From Symbiodinium natans (taxonomy: Eukaryota > Sar > Dinophyceae > Suessiales > Symbiodiniaceae), in assembly GCA_905221605.1 (NCBI GenBank), contig CAJNDS010002335.1:532887-596886 (forward strand): 64,000 bases of DNA, read 5' to 3'. The first letter of the stretch is position 1; every line of letters begins with the position of its first letter. The translations under genes were made by a program, and so were the position numbers. Of this stretch, positions 41,017 to 52,000 are shown piece after piece. Under the pieces are notes generated by a model. That model did not search any database and was not told where the DNA came from. It saw nothing but the letters and a program-made list of their open reading frames with translations.

Positions 41017-44000
41017 ATGGCCCGGATTTTCCGGGCCGCGGTCGCTGCCGGCTTTTGCGGCTTAGTTTGCCAAGAGTTGAACTTCAAATTTCTAGGGTTT
41101 AGGGTTTGGGGTTTGGGGTTTAGGGTTAGGAATATTCAATAATCAAGTTTTAACCTTGTTTCCCCTTGGTTATTGGAGAAGCGAGGTGCTGGCAGCCTGG
41201 GGCACGCCGTCGAGGCGGACTGTAAGGGGGAGGAATCCCCGGGCCTGGCCTTCATCCAGGCAGCTTGTTGAGGGTTTAAGGTTTAGGGTTTAGGGTTAAG
41301 GGTTTCGGGTTTAGGGTTTAGGGTTGCTGAATCGCCAATGGTTGAACTTTACAGACTGTTGAGGGGTGAGCCTCTTAATTCCCTTGGCTCTTTTGGGACT
41401 AAAGGAGGGACCCTTGTAAGGGACCTTAGGGTCTTTTTTGAGATATAGGGGCTAATAATAAGGTGGCTATAGGGGCTATATAGGGGGAATAAGATTGAGG
41501 GTCCCTTGGGATATAGGGGCTAAATAATAAGGTGGCTATAGGGGCTGTATAGGGGGATAAGATTGAGGGTCCCTTGGGATATAGGGGCTAAAGAATAAGG
41601 TGTATATTGGGGTTATATAGGGGAAATAAGATTGAGGGTACCTTCCAGGGGTCCTTCCTCCTACCCCCCAACTGGCTCTTGGACAAGTCAGGCAAAGGCA
41701 CTCGCACGAGACGGCGCCATCGCGAAGAAGGAGCTTGAGTATTCTTGGGCTTCCGGTCGCGGAAACTTCCCCAACTATGGTGTGGCTAAGGACCCGGCGC
41801 CCTTCGATCTCCCAAAGCGGTTTGCTTGGAGTTGGTCCTTTCCCCTCGGAAGGTTCAAAGTCTTGACGTACGGCACTGCCATCGACCACCTGAGGAACGT
41901 CTACCTTAGTGGAGCAGATGGGGTCCGGAAGTTTGATTCGAGTGGCGAGCTGTTGTGGCAGTACGCGTCGCTGCCTGCTGAAATGATGGATGCCCCTTCC
42001 CTGCTTAATGGGAGGCTCTACGGAAGCGACACGCACGGGAACGTGGTCGCCCTGGACATGGACGATGGGCAGGTTCGGTGGAAGGAGCAGGTTTCCGCCC
42101 GCATCTGCCAGGACAACGGCTTCACCATGGCCAAGGATGGTGTGGTCCTTGCAGCCAGCGATTGTCGCGAGCCCTCCCCCAACGGAGAGGCCAACCACTT
42201 GGTCAAGGCCCTGAATGCTAGCTCCGGTAAGCAGCTCTGGACCTATGCACCCGACACCGCTGTTTGGAACTTCCTGCCCCTTTTTGTAGACGAGGGCGAC
42301 TTCGTATTTCAGGATATGACCGGCAAGGTCTATAGGCTGGATCTGCACACCGGCCACGTGATTTGGAAGAGTGGCGGCAAGGAAGGCACGTGGACAGATG
42401 GCAGCGCAGCGGTGGGCAATGGGATGGTTCCTTGGGGAACTACATGAACCCTCAAAGGGTTTATGGTTCACATACCCTGATAATCCTAATAGGAATTATA
42501 ATCATCAGAGTATATGACCCCAAGTTTAGGTTTTAGGGTTTAGGGTTTAGGGTTTAGGGTTTAGGGTTCATTTCGTCCCCAAGGTTTTTGCAGTGAACAA
42601 CAACCACCCGCCCGGAGTGGCCAGCGAGTACCTCCCTGGCACCCTTAGTGCCCTGGGGACGGTGTGAAGTCAAATTTGGGATTGCATACCCAGGGTTTAG
42701 GGTTTAGGGCTAGGGTGCATGTATCTTTGTGGTGCTTTACTGTATCTTTAGATCCTTAGCCTTTTCGGGTTTATTGGGTTTCTTAGTAAGGCAGCTAAAA
42801 GTTTAATTTATAGCTAGCCTCCTAAGTGCAGCCAAGGTATATGCTATGTGCATAATCTACATGCATGTTTCGTATGTGCCGAAATTCAGAAGATGAAGAA
42901 CAGTTATATACCTGTGCTAAGCCCCCCTCACGTACCCCTTGTTCATGACAGCATGAGAAAAGGGTGTCTCCCAAATGCACAACTGCTAGCCCTAAACCCG
43001 AAACCCTTGGTAGTAAGCAGTTGAAGTTCTCCATGACATGCAGCACCAAGATGCAGGTCGACGTAGTGCAAGGTACCTTGGGAGCGAAAGCCTGCAACTC
43101 CATGACGCAGACGTGGGGTTCGAGGGATACAGATGTAGATAAACATATACATCTACATGTACGTCCTGACACTCATCTAGAGTTTTTTGCATGTCGATAG
43201 ATGCAGGACCCCCTTAAGGGTCAGTTTCCCCCCCCCCCCCCCCCCCATAGGTGCATACAACCTCAGCACTGGGAAGTTGGTCTGGAAGGAGGTGACGCAG
43301 CGACCACCCAACAATGCACCTGCCGTGGGCAAGGTGAAGAATCTGCCTGGCATGTCGGTCGCTTCGTCGCCCTTCGTGGTACCCTTTGCCCCTTTTTTTG
43401 GGTTCAGGGCTCCCTTATGAAGTAACCAACCCCCAAAAAGGGGTGGCCTTTTGTGAGAAGATGGTTACTGGGCTACTTCAAGGTGGTCATGCCCCTGTGT
43501 GAGCAAGTGCTTCAGGGAGCACACTGCGACGTCCACGTCTACAACGCAGACACGGGGGCCTTGCGGTGGGTCTTCCACGGGCCAGCCCAGAAGGGAATTC
43601 TGCAGGCTGGGGACTCGGAAGGTCAGACCGACCGCTCGTTCCTTGACTGAGGCTAAAAAATTGCCACCTTGTGAATGACCTTCTAGGAATGCGCAGTCCG
43701 CAAGTTGTTTGAGGTACATGGGCATCCGCACCCTCTGCCTACCCAACGGCTGGAGCGCGCCCACGATCGACGCCGATGGGACGGTGTTTGTCGGACACGA
43801 GGATGCGTGGCAGCCCAGTAGGTTACCGTTTACCGTTTTGTCCGTTCTAGGTTCCCTTGTCAAGTAGCCATCCAAAGAAAAGGATACCGAAACCTTAAAC
43901 TCCCCAAAGCCCTAAGCCCTCAACCCTTATGACAATACGGCTGCTTTGCCTACCGCAAGGACGGAAACTTCTACGCCCTTCGTGACATGGACGGTGACGG

Positions 44001-44416
44001 CGCGATCTTTGGGGATGATGAGGTGCAGCTTTATGACGCCTTGGACGGTGACGTAGTAAGGGGTGGAGGGTTTAGGGTTTAGGGTTTAGGGTTTAGGGTT
44101 TAGGGTTTAGGGTTTAGGGTTTAGGGTTTAGGGTTTAGGGTTTGGAATTGGCCCTGGATCCCGCTATTGTGGGGCTTAGGATCCCTTGGGGTTTAGGGTT
44201 TAGGGTTTGGGGTTTAGGGTTTAGGGTTTAGGGTTTAGGGTTTAGGGTTTAGGGTTCAGGGTTTAGGGGTTGAGTTGAGAGGATGCCCCTTTTCTTCCTA
44301 TAGGATGGTGTGGGACCTAGGACACCTATGCCGCATTCTCGGGATCGTCTGCCCCGGCTGTGGGTCCTGGCATCATGGCGATCGCTTCCTGCGATTCGCT
44401 CTTCGTGTTCAAGTGA
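41017..44416 (+). CDS. Probably secreted PQQ/BamB-like beta-propeller protein (multi-exon gene)
   Basis: Exons: 41017-41064 (start ATG; MARIFRAAVAAGFCGL, a short signal-peptide-like helix); 41182-41259 (GHAVEADCKGEESPGLAFIQ); 41692-42426 (245 codons); 42584-about 42652; 43251-43378; 43516-43621; about 43686-43818; about 43945-44050; 44321-44416 (stop TGA). The large exon has repeated blade motifs of the PQQ type: NVYLSGADGVRKFDSSGELL, NVVALDMDDGQVRWK, KALNASSGKQLWTYA, VYRLDLHTGHVIWK. Later exons add LSTGKLVWKE, YNADTGALRWVF and DADGTVFVGHED, and the last ends APAVGPGIMAIASCDSLFVF. Several joins (GT at 41065 and 42427, GC at 41260, GT at 43379) restore phase exactly. Such propellers act as scaffolds or bind quinone. 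No catalytic ligand is obvious, so function is open. Secretion is inferred from the N-terminus. Confidence 0.8.
41437..41645. repeat. About 70-bp tandem repeat just upstream of a propeller exon
   Basis: Three units of the type GATATAGGGGCTAA-TAATAAGGTGGCTATAGGGG-CTATATAGGGGGAATAAGATT-GAGGGTCCCTTGG, about 70 bp apart. Located in the intron 41260-41691. Confidence 0.85.
42427..42583 (+). other. Short intron with complementary ends
   Basis: The intron starts GTTCCTTGGGGAAC and ends TCGTCCCCAAG, so CCTTGGGGA near the donor is the reverse complement of TCCCCAAGG at the acceptor. Inside are an imperfect hairpin (CATACCCTGATAAT to ATAATCATCAGAGTATATG) and a TTTAGGG array. Splicing yields GNGM-VFAVNNNHPP in frame. 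Confidence 0.65.
42727..42838 (+). repeat. Dispersed repeat, family D, copy 2
   Basis: Matches 33070-33182. It lies in an intron of the propeller gene. Both copies are followed at some distance by a poly-C tract (33308-33341 and 43228-43246). Confidence 0.7.
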
Positions 44417-46056
44417 GGATCCCACTGGCGTCACCCTCCATGTTTGGTCAGCACTTCATTTCACTTCGGAAAAGAGAGTCCTAACCCTAAACCCTGAACC
44501 CTAAACCCTAAACCCTAAGCCCTAAACCCTAAACCCTAAACCCTAAACCCTAAGCCTAAACCCTAAACCCTGAACCCTGCTGAGTGCGTTTGGGGCGCAC
44601 GTGGCGGCTTCGAATCGAGAAGTGCAAAAGCGGCGGTATTCGGTGTCCTGATTATAGGGGGATCCTAGGGTTTAGGGTTTCGGGTTTAGGGTTTAGGGTT
44701 TCGGGTTTAGGGCAGCCGTCGCAAGCATGAACATATTTGTGTGTCGAAGGTCACCGGTCACCCTCAAAATCGCTCCACAGGCCCATAGTCCCCGAAAATC
44801 CCGCGGCATCAGTTCCGTATCCTCCATGGAAAAGCTGCACAGTTTCGGGTTCAAGGGAGGACGGGGTCGGCGGATACCCTTTTGAGGGTCTTTAGTTTTT
44901 TGAATCTTGGGGCCGATCCCTGAAAGCTTTGCCCCAAGGGGAAGAATGTACGCCCGCGTTGGGGTCCGAGTATTCACTTTATGAGGTAGGGCTTTCACTA
45001 CTGTAAATGTGGTGAGTGTATGTTAGGGTTACTTAGAACATTGTTGAGTGTTTGTATGGGCGTCCTTCTGCAATAGCAAACCTACACGTTAACATGAGTT
45101 CTTGGGGAACCTAAAGTGTGTGACTCCCCCCACCCGGTTGCAAGAGCCCTAAACCCCCAAACCACCGAAGCCCTTATTCCTTTGAGCTTTGTAGGGCTGA
45201 GGCTTGACACCCTGCGCCTTAATGCCAAACCCTAAACCCTAAACCCTAGCCCTAAACCCTAAACCCTAAACCCTAAAATAGGCACGGATTGAAATCTATC
45301 CGACGCCGTGCCCGGCTTGGGTTTCTTGGTCTCAAGTAGCTTGCCAACTGCTTTCCGCCGCGCACCCACCGCAGACGAGGCCTTTTGCTTACAAGAAGAG
45401 CTACCCTAAGCCCCTGCACCCTTGTAAATCTTAAACCCTGAACCCGAAACCCTAAACCCTAAACCCTGAACCCTGAACCCTGCAGGTTTCTTGGGGCTTT
45501 AGAGTTTTTTCGGTTCCGGGCTTCATCCAACTTTAACCCAGGGCATCGGCGCCGGGCACCCCTAAACGCCGCAACCCTATGCCCGACCCCTAGAATCAAA
45601 ATGAAGCGCAAGTAGGGTTTAGGGTTTAGGGTTGAGGGTTTAGGGTTTAGGGTTAAGGGTTTAGGGTTTCGGGTTTAGGGTTTAGCCTCAACAAATCCCT
45701 ATAAAGCCGCTGTACATGGAATCATGTTTGTAATCCCTCTGTAAACTTTGCACAGAAGCCGCAAGAGGTCCATCGGCACAATCCTCATGCAACAGAATTT
45801 TGTTCTTATCCGTTTGTAGCTCTCACAATAAGGCTCCTTCCGTACTCCATAAGCCGCCTGATGTACTCCCTCCATCATCTTGCTAGACTCATTGCAACCC
45901 TCGAGCCCTAAGACCCTCACATGGGGGTTTTACGAAAATAGGGGGACCCCTAAACTAGACCCCAAGTTGTAGGATTCCCTTATACTAAGGACCCCAAAAA
46001 GAGTACCCCTGTTCTCGGAAGCCCCCACAATATCACCAGCCTGTGAGAGAGGCGCC
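44417..46056. other. Intergenic region between propeller and PGK genes
   Basis: Contains CCCTAAA/TTTAGGG arrays (44486-44578, 44668-44712, 45228-45275, 45614-45690), a family C inverted-repeat element (45919-46027), and unidentified open stretches. One on minus at 45290-45410 is basic (SSCKQKASSAVGARRKAVGK). It ends 29 bp before the PGK start, so the PGK upstream region is partly made of the inverted-repeat element. Confidence 0.5.
45919..46027. mobile_element. Small inverted-repeat element, family C, copy 2
   Basis: Starts CACATGGGGGTTTTACGAAA and ends TTCTCGGAAGCCCCCAC. Its interior resembles 30730-30828 (GTAGGAT-CCCTTAT, GGACCCCAA). It lies just upstream of the PGK start codon. Confidence 0.65.
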
Positions 46057-49000
46057 ATGACGTCGATGAGCTTGAGCAAGAAGACCGTGAGTGACCTGGA
46101 CGCCCCCCGGCTCAGCGTGTGCAGGGCTTCGGGTTGAGGACTTCTGGGCTGCAGGTGCCCCTAAGCCCTAAACCCTAAACCCTAAACCCTAAACCCTAAA
46201 CCCTGAACCCGGCTCTTTTGGGAACATAAGCTTCTTGCGGCCGGTGGCTTCGGACGGACAAGGCGGCTGAACCTCGAAGCCCGAATCCTGAGCACCAGGG
46301 CCACCCCCCAAATCCTGACACCCCAAACCCTAAACCCTAAACCCCAAACTCTAAACCCTGAACCCCAAACCCTAAACCCTAAACCCCAAAGCTCAATTCC
46401 TACACCCTCAGGTCAAAGACAAGCGCGTCCTGATGAGGGTGGACTTCAATGTGCCGGCAGCCAAGGAAGATGCAGGGAGGCTAGGTTTCAGGGCTTAGAG
46501 CTTAGGGCTTGGGGTTTGGGGTTTAGGGCTTAGGGTTTAGGGCTTATTATAGGGCTTATAGGGCTTATAGGGCTTATTGGGCTTATAGGGCTTATAGGGC
46601 TTATTGGGCTTATAGGGCTTAAGGGGCTTATTGGGCTTAGAGGGCTTAAGGGGCTTATAGGGCTTATAGGGCTTATAGGGGGGCTCATAGGGCTTATAGG
46701 GTTTCGGGTTTCTGGCTTCGGGTTGGGTCTCAGGGGCTTCGACTCGCCAGCTCTGAACCCTGAGCTTCAAAACCGCATCAATCACAGAAGCCTTGATTCT
46801 TAAGCCTTGCAAGTTCTAGGGTTTAGGGCTTAGGGTTTAGGATTTTTGGGTTTGGGGTTTAGGGTTTCGGGTTTAGGGTTTAAGAGCAATCTTCAACTCC
46901 CTAAAGGCCCTAAGCCCTTAGCAGGGGAGTCGTGAACCCCCTAAACCCTGGCACCCTGGCACCCGGGACAAATGCCCAGGCCCATGGACAAGGAAGGCAA
47001 CATCACCAACACGCAGCGCATCGTCTTTGCCTCAAGGGTTGGCGGGGTTAGGGTTTAGGGTTTAGGGTTTAGGGTTTTTGTTCTTCGGGGCTCTTAATCG
47101 CTCACCTCTTCATTCTGCGACAGCACGGAAAATCCCGAACCGCTATTGCACAGGGAAGAGCCCAATACCGATCATTTGAGGAATCTACTTCCCCTATGCA
47201 ATTCTAAGGTCTTGGGCCTGGTAGGGTTTAGGGTTTAGGATTTGGGGGTTAGGGTTTAGGATTTGGGGGTTTAGGGTTTAGGGTAATCCGGCCGGCACCA
47301 TGAAGCCTTGTGTGCCCTGTGCACCCACTGGCTACTTTGTAGCCCCCCCCCCCGCCTCTCCAATAGCAACAGCAGATGCTCCCCTCCTGGAGGAGCCACC
47401 AAGAAGGGTCCCTGAGCCCTCGAAACCCCCCCCATGTGGATTAGGGGTCTTCTTGTGTCTCTTTTGAGTGGTGAGTGCATGAAGGGTTCCTGATAACTAG
47501 TTGTGATCTTGGCTGTCATTTTTGGGGGGTTCTAGTATCAGAAAGCCTGCTTTACGTGTTGCAAGGCAGGCCGCTCAAAGCTCACAGTGGGTGTTGTTGC
47601 ACATTCGGGCGCGTTTAGGCTTTAAGGTTTAGGGTTTCAAGTTGGGTTTTATTTTACGCCTCCGAAGTCATTCGAAAGGAAGTTGTTTCAGGCCCACGTA
47701 TACCCTTTTTAGGTGCAAGGGGAGGAGATGCTGTTGCTGTGGCCCCAACCCCCAACCCCCAACCCCCAACCCCCAACCCCAAACCCCAAACCCCAAACCC
47801 CAAACCCCAAACCCCAAACCCCAAACCCCAAACCCCAAACCCCAAACCCCAAACCCCAAACCCCAAAAACCCCAAACCCCAAACCCCAAACCCCAAACCC
47901 CAAACCCCAAACCCCAAACCCCAAACCCCAAACCCCAAACCCCAAACCCTAAACCCTAAACCCTGAACCCTAAACCCTAAACCCTAAACCCTAAGCCCAG
48001 GCTGGCGCTATTCCCACCATCAAGGTGGCCCTGGATAAGGGCGCCAAGAGCGTGGTTCTGATGAGCCCTGGCCTCAGGGTGTGGCGGGTCAGGGTTTAGG
48101 GTTGTTTAGGGTTTAGGGTTTAGGGTTTAGGGTTTAGGGTTTAGGGCTTAGGGCTCGGCTTTCGGCTTTCGGTGCTATAGACTCCATGAGTCGGACGCAG
48201 CGTACTATACACATGCTACCAAGAATAGCCTACGAGCTACTGAATTAAGTGTGCAACGCAGCGCTAGCCTCCAACCAGCGTGCGACCGCAGGAGAGTGCC
48301 ACCCTTGACTGAGTCGCTCCGCGAACTCAGCCGAGTCAACAATTTCGTTAGCGATCTCCTCCAGAGGTCTAGCTAACGGAAGCAGCGGTCCAGACAACCG
48401 AACTGCAGGGAGGGACTGACACAACTCCGAGTCCTTAAGAGGCACAAAACCAGTCGACCTAAAGTCATGCTCGACCATACGAGTCAGGCAGACTGTGCTG
48501 TCATGCTGTAAATGCCTGCAAAGACGGCGGTTCGTCCAAAATTGGGTAAGGCACACAGAGCAAGCGGTCCCTGCGGCATATTCCGATGCCTGGCAACGCA
48601 GACGGTGTTGTGCAAACAAGTGCGCAGACAGAGTTTGCTTAGTCGGGAACCGCCGTGAGCATTGGTGGCACGCAAAGGGGCATTCGCGCAACGGGCCTTC
48701 CTCCTCGCCCTTTTGCCAGAGCGGCTCGTGCGTGCCCTTGTCAACGCTGCGCAAGGCCTTTTTGACCGCAGAGCGTATCGCCACTGGCTGCTCAACAGCC
48801 CAGCGGAGTGCGCCGTTGGGGAAGTCCTCGATCGCCCAGGCAGGAACCCGCGCGTTCAGCGCCAGCCAGTCAAGGTCCTGCCGCAGGAGGCTCAGCCACG
48901 CCACATCGCCAAAGGCTAGGTCGGCCCGCATCAATGCGTAGAGGGTGTGGTGCCCTGGGACGATGCGACTGAAATGTAGCAAGCGCTGTCCACGCAGGAA

Positions 49001-52000
49001 CGCAACAGGCGATGGGCAGCCAAAGTGGCGGCAGACCGCGGCTTCTCCTGGGAGTGAAGGCTTGCCAGTCCAACGGTCATCCCTGCCCAGTAGTCGATGC
49101 ATAGTGGTGTACCCTTTCCTCCATGCATCCCGTTCATGAATGGTCATGGGCCCCCATGTCGCGGAGGTGCAGCAGGCTGCCGTTAGTGCAAGGGACTGCA
49201 GACAAAGCTTCCGCGACTCCAAAGGGATCAGGGGGTTTCGGAGGAAGGGGCGCGCAAGGGGCTTGATTTGGCGCAGTCCGGAGGCAATATGCTGGACGAC
49301 ATCTGCGAGGACGCTTGGTCGGTCCTCTATGCGACCACCAAGATGCAAGTAGGAACGGACACAGCCAACCACAATTTGCCTCTGCTCCTTATCAAGGAAA
49401 CACAGGGTGCCCCCGTCCCGCACGTGAACACGCCGACGTAGGGCAGGCGCGCCCTTGCCGCGGAAAGAGAGCAAAAGCTCTGTCTTCCCCTTAGAGTAAT
49501 TCGGCTGCATGCCTCTTGTCAGGAAGCACTCGTGCACTACGGTCAGGACCGACCTGATCTTTGGCATCAGTGCACTGGCGGATCCGTCAGCGAACAACAT
49601 CGCTGTGTCGTCCGCCCAGACGGGCGACAACAGCATGTTGTCCAACCCTGCGCGGCTCTGTAGCGGATCTTCGGTCAGTCCTTCTTGTCGTAGCCGACGT
49701 TGCACGTTGCGTAAAAAATCCGCTTGTACAAGCGCGAAAAGTAAATCGGCTATGGCATCGCCGGGCCTGGTTCCAGCGCCTGTGGCGATGGTCCCAGGCG
49801 CGCCTCTCATTTGAAAGAACGTGCCTGACAAGAACTCACGCACGAGGCGTGATGTATGTGGCGGTGCTTGCTGGAGGAGATTGGCTTGGTGTAGCCAGCC
49901 ACACACCTCATGCACCGCGTCGGGGGCTACCTGTAACCTGGCCAGCAAGGTGCACAGGGCTGCATCGTCCTCTGGACCACTTTCCCACAAGGATTGCCGC
50001 AGCACTCTATAGTATGCCGACGCGACATCCAGGAAAAGCACTGCGGAGGATGTTTGGGCATGGGAGGCGAGCGAGACGTAGGTGCGCACTACATGGTGGG
50101 CCGCCTGGAGGAGGGAACCAGGGATCCCTCCTTGCATGAGATCATTCTCTGGCAGGGCTGCGACAAGCTCACGCCGGACGCCCTTTCTCAGCTGCTTGCC
50201 AGGGCCATCCATGAGCGCGATGGCCCTGAAATTGTGCACACAGGTCATGGCACCCTTCCCCTTGAACATGGCGATGAGGGCCGTGGATTTAAACTGAATG
50301 GGTTCGCACAATCGGACATGTGCTTTGAGGAAGATGGGGTAGAAGGCTCGCGCCGCTGCAGGAACATCGAGCTTCCAGACCCATTCTGGAATGGCATTTG
50401 GCCCTGGCGCTTTCCCGTTTTTGGCACTCCGGAGAGATCTTTCGAGCTCAAAGAGGGACGGAAGGTCTTGCAGGCGAAAAGTCCCCAATGGTCGAGGGTT
50501 CTGGTATCTCGAGTTGGCGGCCTCCAGGTATTCCTCCGAGGTGGTGCTTATTCCGGCTTCCAACTGAGCAAAGTGGGTCCGCTGGGTGATCGCAAGATCG
50601 ACAGGGCCCGCATCGGCTCTGTCGGGGTCCACTATGAGGGGTTGGAAGGGCTTACGCACTCGTTTCCCTGGTGGCCGCAGTGCGCTGATCGCTTTGAAGA
50701 AGGCTTTGGAGTCAAAGGGCTGGGCGGCTCGCTGGATTCTCCCAAACCGTGCCTGGATAAAGAGCGCTTTATCGGCTGCAACACTATGTTTCAGCTTGGA
50801 CTGCAGGAAGCCTCGTAGGTGTACAGCCCTTTGGCGCATCAGTTGCACTTGCGCCACCGACCATCCTTCTCTGGTTCGGAAGGGCGTCTGGCCCCGCCAT
50901 GCGCGCATACATGCTCCTAACTGGGCTCTCCTGAAGAGCCGGTTGAAGGTGCGGACAGCGCGACCCATGGCCCGTTCACTTTCCAGCCAGAATTTGGAAG
51001 TATCCGACAGGAAAGGCCGGCATTTGCGTGCGCGAGGGGCGGCTAGCTTGGCATCCTGTGCTGCAAGGCGGATCGCATCGTACACGCTCTGGGTGTGTTT
51101 GTGTACATTTTGATGCCAAGGATGCAGGGGTAGGTGCTGTATTGCCCCAAGCAAAACATGCTTGGCTTCTTCAGGGAGAGCATCCGGCTCAAGGGGAAGG
51201 CCCAACCCTTTGGACCCTGGCTTGGCAGTGTTTGCGATGAGTTGCATGTCGCACTTAACGCTGACCGGGTAGTGATCAATCGTCATGGTGACGAAGTCTT
51301 CACAGACCATTGGGGCGAGATGCGACATTTGCCAGCTCTGCGGCAGTGCTATGTAGTCAATTCGGTGTTGGGTGCCCTTGGGGGAGGTCCAGGTAGGTTC
51401 AGCCGCCGTGGGCACACATGCCCCCGCTCGATTGAAAAAGGTCGAAGGAGCAAAAAGCTGAAATCGTCCCATCCAGTCACGGAAGCACTCCCCACTGAAG
51501 TTTTCTAGAGCAGCGGCATGGTTGCCCACTGAGTCATCCGTGACGCTCCCAACCTGTGCGTTGGCATCGACAAAGCCAATGCACTGCCGGTCCTTGGTGA
51601 AGGGAAGGACATCTCGGTGCAGCTTATCCCACCACTCCCGGATCTCACAGTGAGATGCACCTGAATGTGGTGCGTGGGCCACAAGGCAGAGCATGGTGCA
51701 GTGAGGGGCCGTAACAGTGACGGCAATTCTTCTGTGATCGGCCAGGACACATCTGAAGTGGTCTTTGGAAAAGTGCAGCGCCTTACCTTTGACCTTGGCA
51801 TACGGCAGGTTCCTGGCAAAAAGGAGCGAGCAGCCACCCTCCCCATTGACAGCAGCCGAAGCAAACTCGAAGAAGTGCCTGCTTTGGCATTGCGAAGCTG
51901 TGCGGGCCCTAGTCTCCTGCATGCCACAGACGGTGACATGTCTGTCGATGAGCTGTTGGAGCACGATCTCTCTGCAGGTTAGGAGCGATTGCACATTATA

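Noticed and set aside
47642-47966. Five overlapping open frames of 75-105 codons
   Set aside because: They are translations of the CCCCAAA array (Pro-Asn-Pro-Lys or Gly-Phe-Gly-Val-Trp repeats).
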